Positions 62,424 through 64,000 of a stretch of 64,000 nucleotides of DNA are shown here, in pieces (the first letter of the stretch is position 1; each line of letters opens with the position of its first letter). A model generated the notes under the pieces. The model saw nothing but the letters and a program-made list of their open reading frames with translations, ran no database searches and was not told where the DNA came from. The translations under genes and the position numbers were made by a program. The stretch is taken from contig CANPGB010000016.1 of assembly GCA_947573485.1 (NCBI GenBank), forward strand, positions 1 through 64,000, in the 5' to 3' direction. Source of the stretch: an uncultured Porphyromonadaceae bacterium. Its GTDB lineage: Bacteria; Bacteroidota; Bacteroidia; Bacteroidales; Muribaculaceae.

Positions 62424-62796
62424 GCGTCCGCCAGGACGCTGATTAACCCGTAACCCCCACGCCAGGGCGTCCGGCAGGACGCTGATTAACCAGTAACCCC
62501 GTACGCCGAAGCTTTAGCGGAGGCGTGCGGGGCTGAAAGACACACAGGAAAGCGTCCGGCAGGACGCTGATTAAGGTGAGGCTCAACGCCTTACAATTTT
62601 AATCGGCGTCCATGCGGACGCCATGCCTTGTGGTATTGCTGACCCCGCACGCCTCCGCTAAAGCTTCGGCGTACGGGGTTACTGGATTAATCCGCGTCCT
62701 GACGGACGCGACTTCGCCGGTTTGCTATCCCGGGCACGCCTACGCCTGCGGCTTCGGCGTACCCGGTTACGAGATTAATCGGCGTCTTTCAGACGC
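62424..62796. repeat. Dense REP-like hairpin array (nine stems)
   Basis: This fills most of the 652-nt gap between the M16 gene and valS. Small stems GCGTCC/GGACGC are at 62424-62439, 62467-62482, 62552-62567, 62605-62622 and 62693-62710, and GCGTCT/AGACGC at 62782-62796. Large stems are at 62497-62532, 62643-62678 and 62730-62766. Complete two-hairpin modules are 62467-62532 (forward), 62643-62710 and 62730-62796 (both reversed). All share the spacer TGATTAA (or its complement) and a GTAA at the foot of the large stem. No transposase gene is present. Confidence 0.85.
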
Positions 62797-62901
62797 ATTT
62801 AGGCCTCCGTAGACCGCTTGTTGGCGTTTGTTGCGAGGAGCTTAAGGTCCTCCGAGCCATTACATCCGGCATGATTCTGTATATATATGACCAAGTATAA
62901 G

Positions 62902-62937
62902 AAATCGGCCCCGAGACGCTATGCCCGGAGCCGATTT
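62902..62937. terminator. Terminator downstream of valS
   Basis: AAATCGGC and GCCGATTT form symmetric 8-bp arms, 27 nt beyond the valS stop; both strands end in short T-runs. Confidence 0.7.
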
Positions 62938-62964
62938 AATCATTTATCGTTAAGATTCCTCAGC

Positions 62965-64000
62965 TCAGCCCAGCGCCTGCAGCGAGGCGTTGAGAGTGGC
63001 GAGTTTGGCGTCGGCGTCGGCGAGTTTCTTTCGCTCGGCGGCGACTACAGCCTCGGGGGCGTGGCTTACGAAGCGCTCGTTGGAGAGCTTCTTCTCTACC
63101 GAAGCCTTGAAACCGTTGAGGTAGTCGATTTCCTTGGTGATGCGGGCACGCTCGGCTTCAACGTCGATGTTGGCGCTCTGGGGTATGTTGAACTCAAGGC
63201 TGCCCACGAGGAAGGAGTTTGCTGCGGGGTCTTTAGCGGCGTTCTCCTCAATTTTCTCTATGCCACCGAGGCGCTCAACCATAGGCTTGATTTCGGCGGG
63301 GATGGTGCCGAGCACGCGCAGGGTGAGCTGCTCGCGGGGCGAGATGTTGCGGCGGGCACGCACGGCGCGTATGCCGTTGATAATATCCTGAGCCTGCGCC
63401 ACGAGAGCGATGAGTTCTTTGTCGGGAGTACCGGCTTCGGGCATCGAGGCGTACATTATCGATTCGCCCTCGGCACGCTGTGCCAGGTGCTGCCAAAGCT
63501 CTTCGGTGATGAAGGGCATGAAGGGGTGCAGCAGGCGCAGGAGCTGGTCGAGGAAGTTCTTGGCCTCGGCCATTGTGCGGGCGTCGACAGGCGAGCCGTA
63601 GGCAGGCTTGATCATCTCAAGGTACCACGACGAGAAGTCGTCGCGGAAGAGGCGGTATACAGCCATGAGGGCCTCCGAGATGCGGAACTTGCTGAAGAGG
63701 TCGTCGACCTCGGCGACTGTGGCCGAGAGTGTGGCGCCGAACCAGCGGGCGGCGAGGGCGGCGAGAGCGGGCTGCTCGAGCTTGTCGTCGGTCTGCCAGC
63801 CCTGGATTAGGCGGAAAGAGTTCCAGATTTTATTGCAGAAGTTGCGGCCGAGCTCCACGAGCTTGTCGTCGTACATGATGTCGTTACCGGCGGGTGCGGC
63901 GAGCATGAGACCCATGCGCACGCCGTCGGCGCCGTAGTCGCGGATAAGGTCGAGGGGGTCGGGCGAGTTGCCGAGCATCTTGCTCATCTTGCGGCCTATG
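62965..64000 (-). CDS. valS: Valine-tRNA ligase, C-terminal part (5' end outside window)
   Basis: About 345 C-terminal codons of a class I aminoacyl-tRNA synthetase are present. The KMSK loop lies in GRKMSKMLGNSPDP at the window edge, followed by DYGADGVRMGLMLAAPAGNDIMYD, an anticodon-binding helical domain (FCNKIWNSFRLIQGW; MPFITEELWQHL) and a terminal coiled-coil arm (VEAERARITKEIDYLNGFKASVEKKLSNERFVSHAPE) typical of ValRS. It charges tRNA-Val. The rest of the gene continues past base 64000. Confidence 0.94.
   Translation of the reverse strand, partial: IGRKMSKMLGNSPDPLDLIRDYGADGVRMGLMLAAPAGNDIMYDDKLVELGRNFCNKIWNSFRLIQGWQTDDKLEQPALAALAARWFGATLSATVAEVDDLFSKFRISEALMAVYRLFRDDFSSWYLEMIKPAYGSPVDARTMAEAKNFLDQLLRLLHPFMPFITEELWQHLAQRAEGESIMYASMPEAGTPDKELIALVAQAQDIINGIRAVRARRNISPREQLTLRVLGTIPAEIKPMVERLGGIEKIEENAAKDPAANSFLVGSLEFNIPQSANIDVEAERARITKEIDYLNGFKASVEKKLSNERFVSHAPEAVVAAERKKLADADAKLATLNASLQALG

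Overview
The window looks like a chromosomal segment of a GC-rich Bacteroidales, most plausibly a gut Muribaculaceae-type organism. The evidence is the repeated -33/-7 promoter signature of Bacteroidetes (TTTG, 19-20 nt, TAnnTTTG), weak or absent Shine-Dalgarno sites, BspA-type leucine-rich surface proteins and secreted enzymes ending in type IX secretion-like tails, a eukaryote-like glycogen synthase paired with a glucan phosphorylase, and many families largely confined to Bacteroidetes (DUF1343, DUF6048/DUF6452, DUF6155). Family placement is an inference from gene content. No search could be run.

Layout. 1-8.8 kb: partial tRNA-Ala, then a peptidoglycan sugar module (DUF1343/NamZ-like lipoprotein and a sodium:solute symporter), a WYL regulator, HtrA/DegQ, an envelope-associated cluster of small proteins (two YtxH, a holin-like membrane protein, a small basic protein), a MINPP-like phosphatase and a GT25 glycosyltransferase. 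8.8-12.6 kb: an AT-richer patch with a surface LRR protein preceded by a long structured leader, then a hipB-hipS-hipT type three-gene toxin-antitoxin locus with two palindromic operators. 12.7-20.2 kb: S9 peptidase and DUF6155, groEL/groES, a NatAB-like ABC exporter, and a DUF2442 gene between near-identical terminators. 20.3-27 kb: secreted endonuclease I and the dnaX-proB-proA operon. 27-34 kb: acpP, fabF, mtnN, an AlbA_2 protein, an IS200-family Y1 (RAYT-like) transposase bracketed by inverted hairpin repeats, tRNA-Met, pyrK-pyrD and a DUF2156 protein. 34-43 kb: a six-gene operon (clostripain-like peptidase, MscS channel, prolyl oligopeptidase, lipoprotein, two metallo-beta-lactamase-fold enzymes) divergent from htpG. 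43-54.9 kb: large BspA protein, glycogen synthase/phosphorylase, bioB-RNA methyltransferase, and a RING/TerD-like protein. 55-59.2 kb: a tightly packed operon of DUF4199, GT2, nitroreductase, DUF6452, DUF6048 and SDR genes. 59.4-64 kb: M16 peptidase, a dense second array of the same hairpin repeats, and the 3' part of valS.

The most interesting signals are (i) a RAYT-like transposase with a two-hairpin repeat family that recurs 32 kb away without a transposase and carries a conserved GTAA tetranucleotide at the foot of the larger hairpin, (ii) the split HipA (HipBST-like) toxin-antitoxin locus with matched operators, and (iii) a large protein combining a RING-like zinc knuckle with a TerD-like segment. 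Several intergenic inverted repeats (acpP-fabF, htpG-C11, the LRR leader, the G-rich tract at 33.9 kb) are not explained by the genes.
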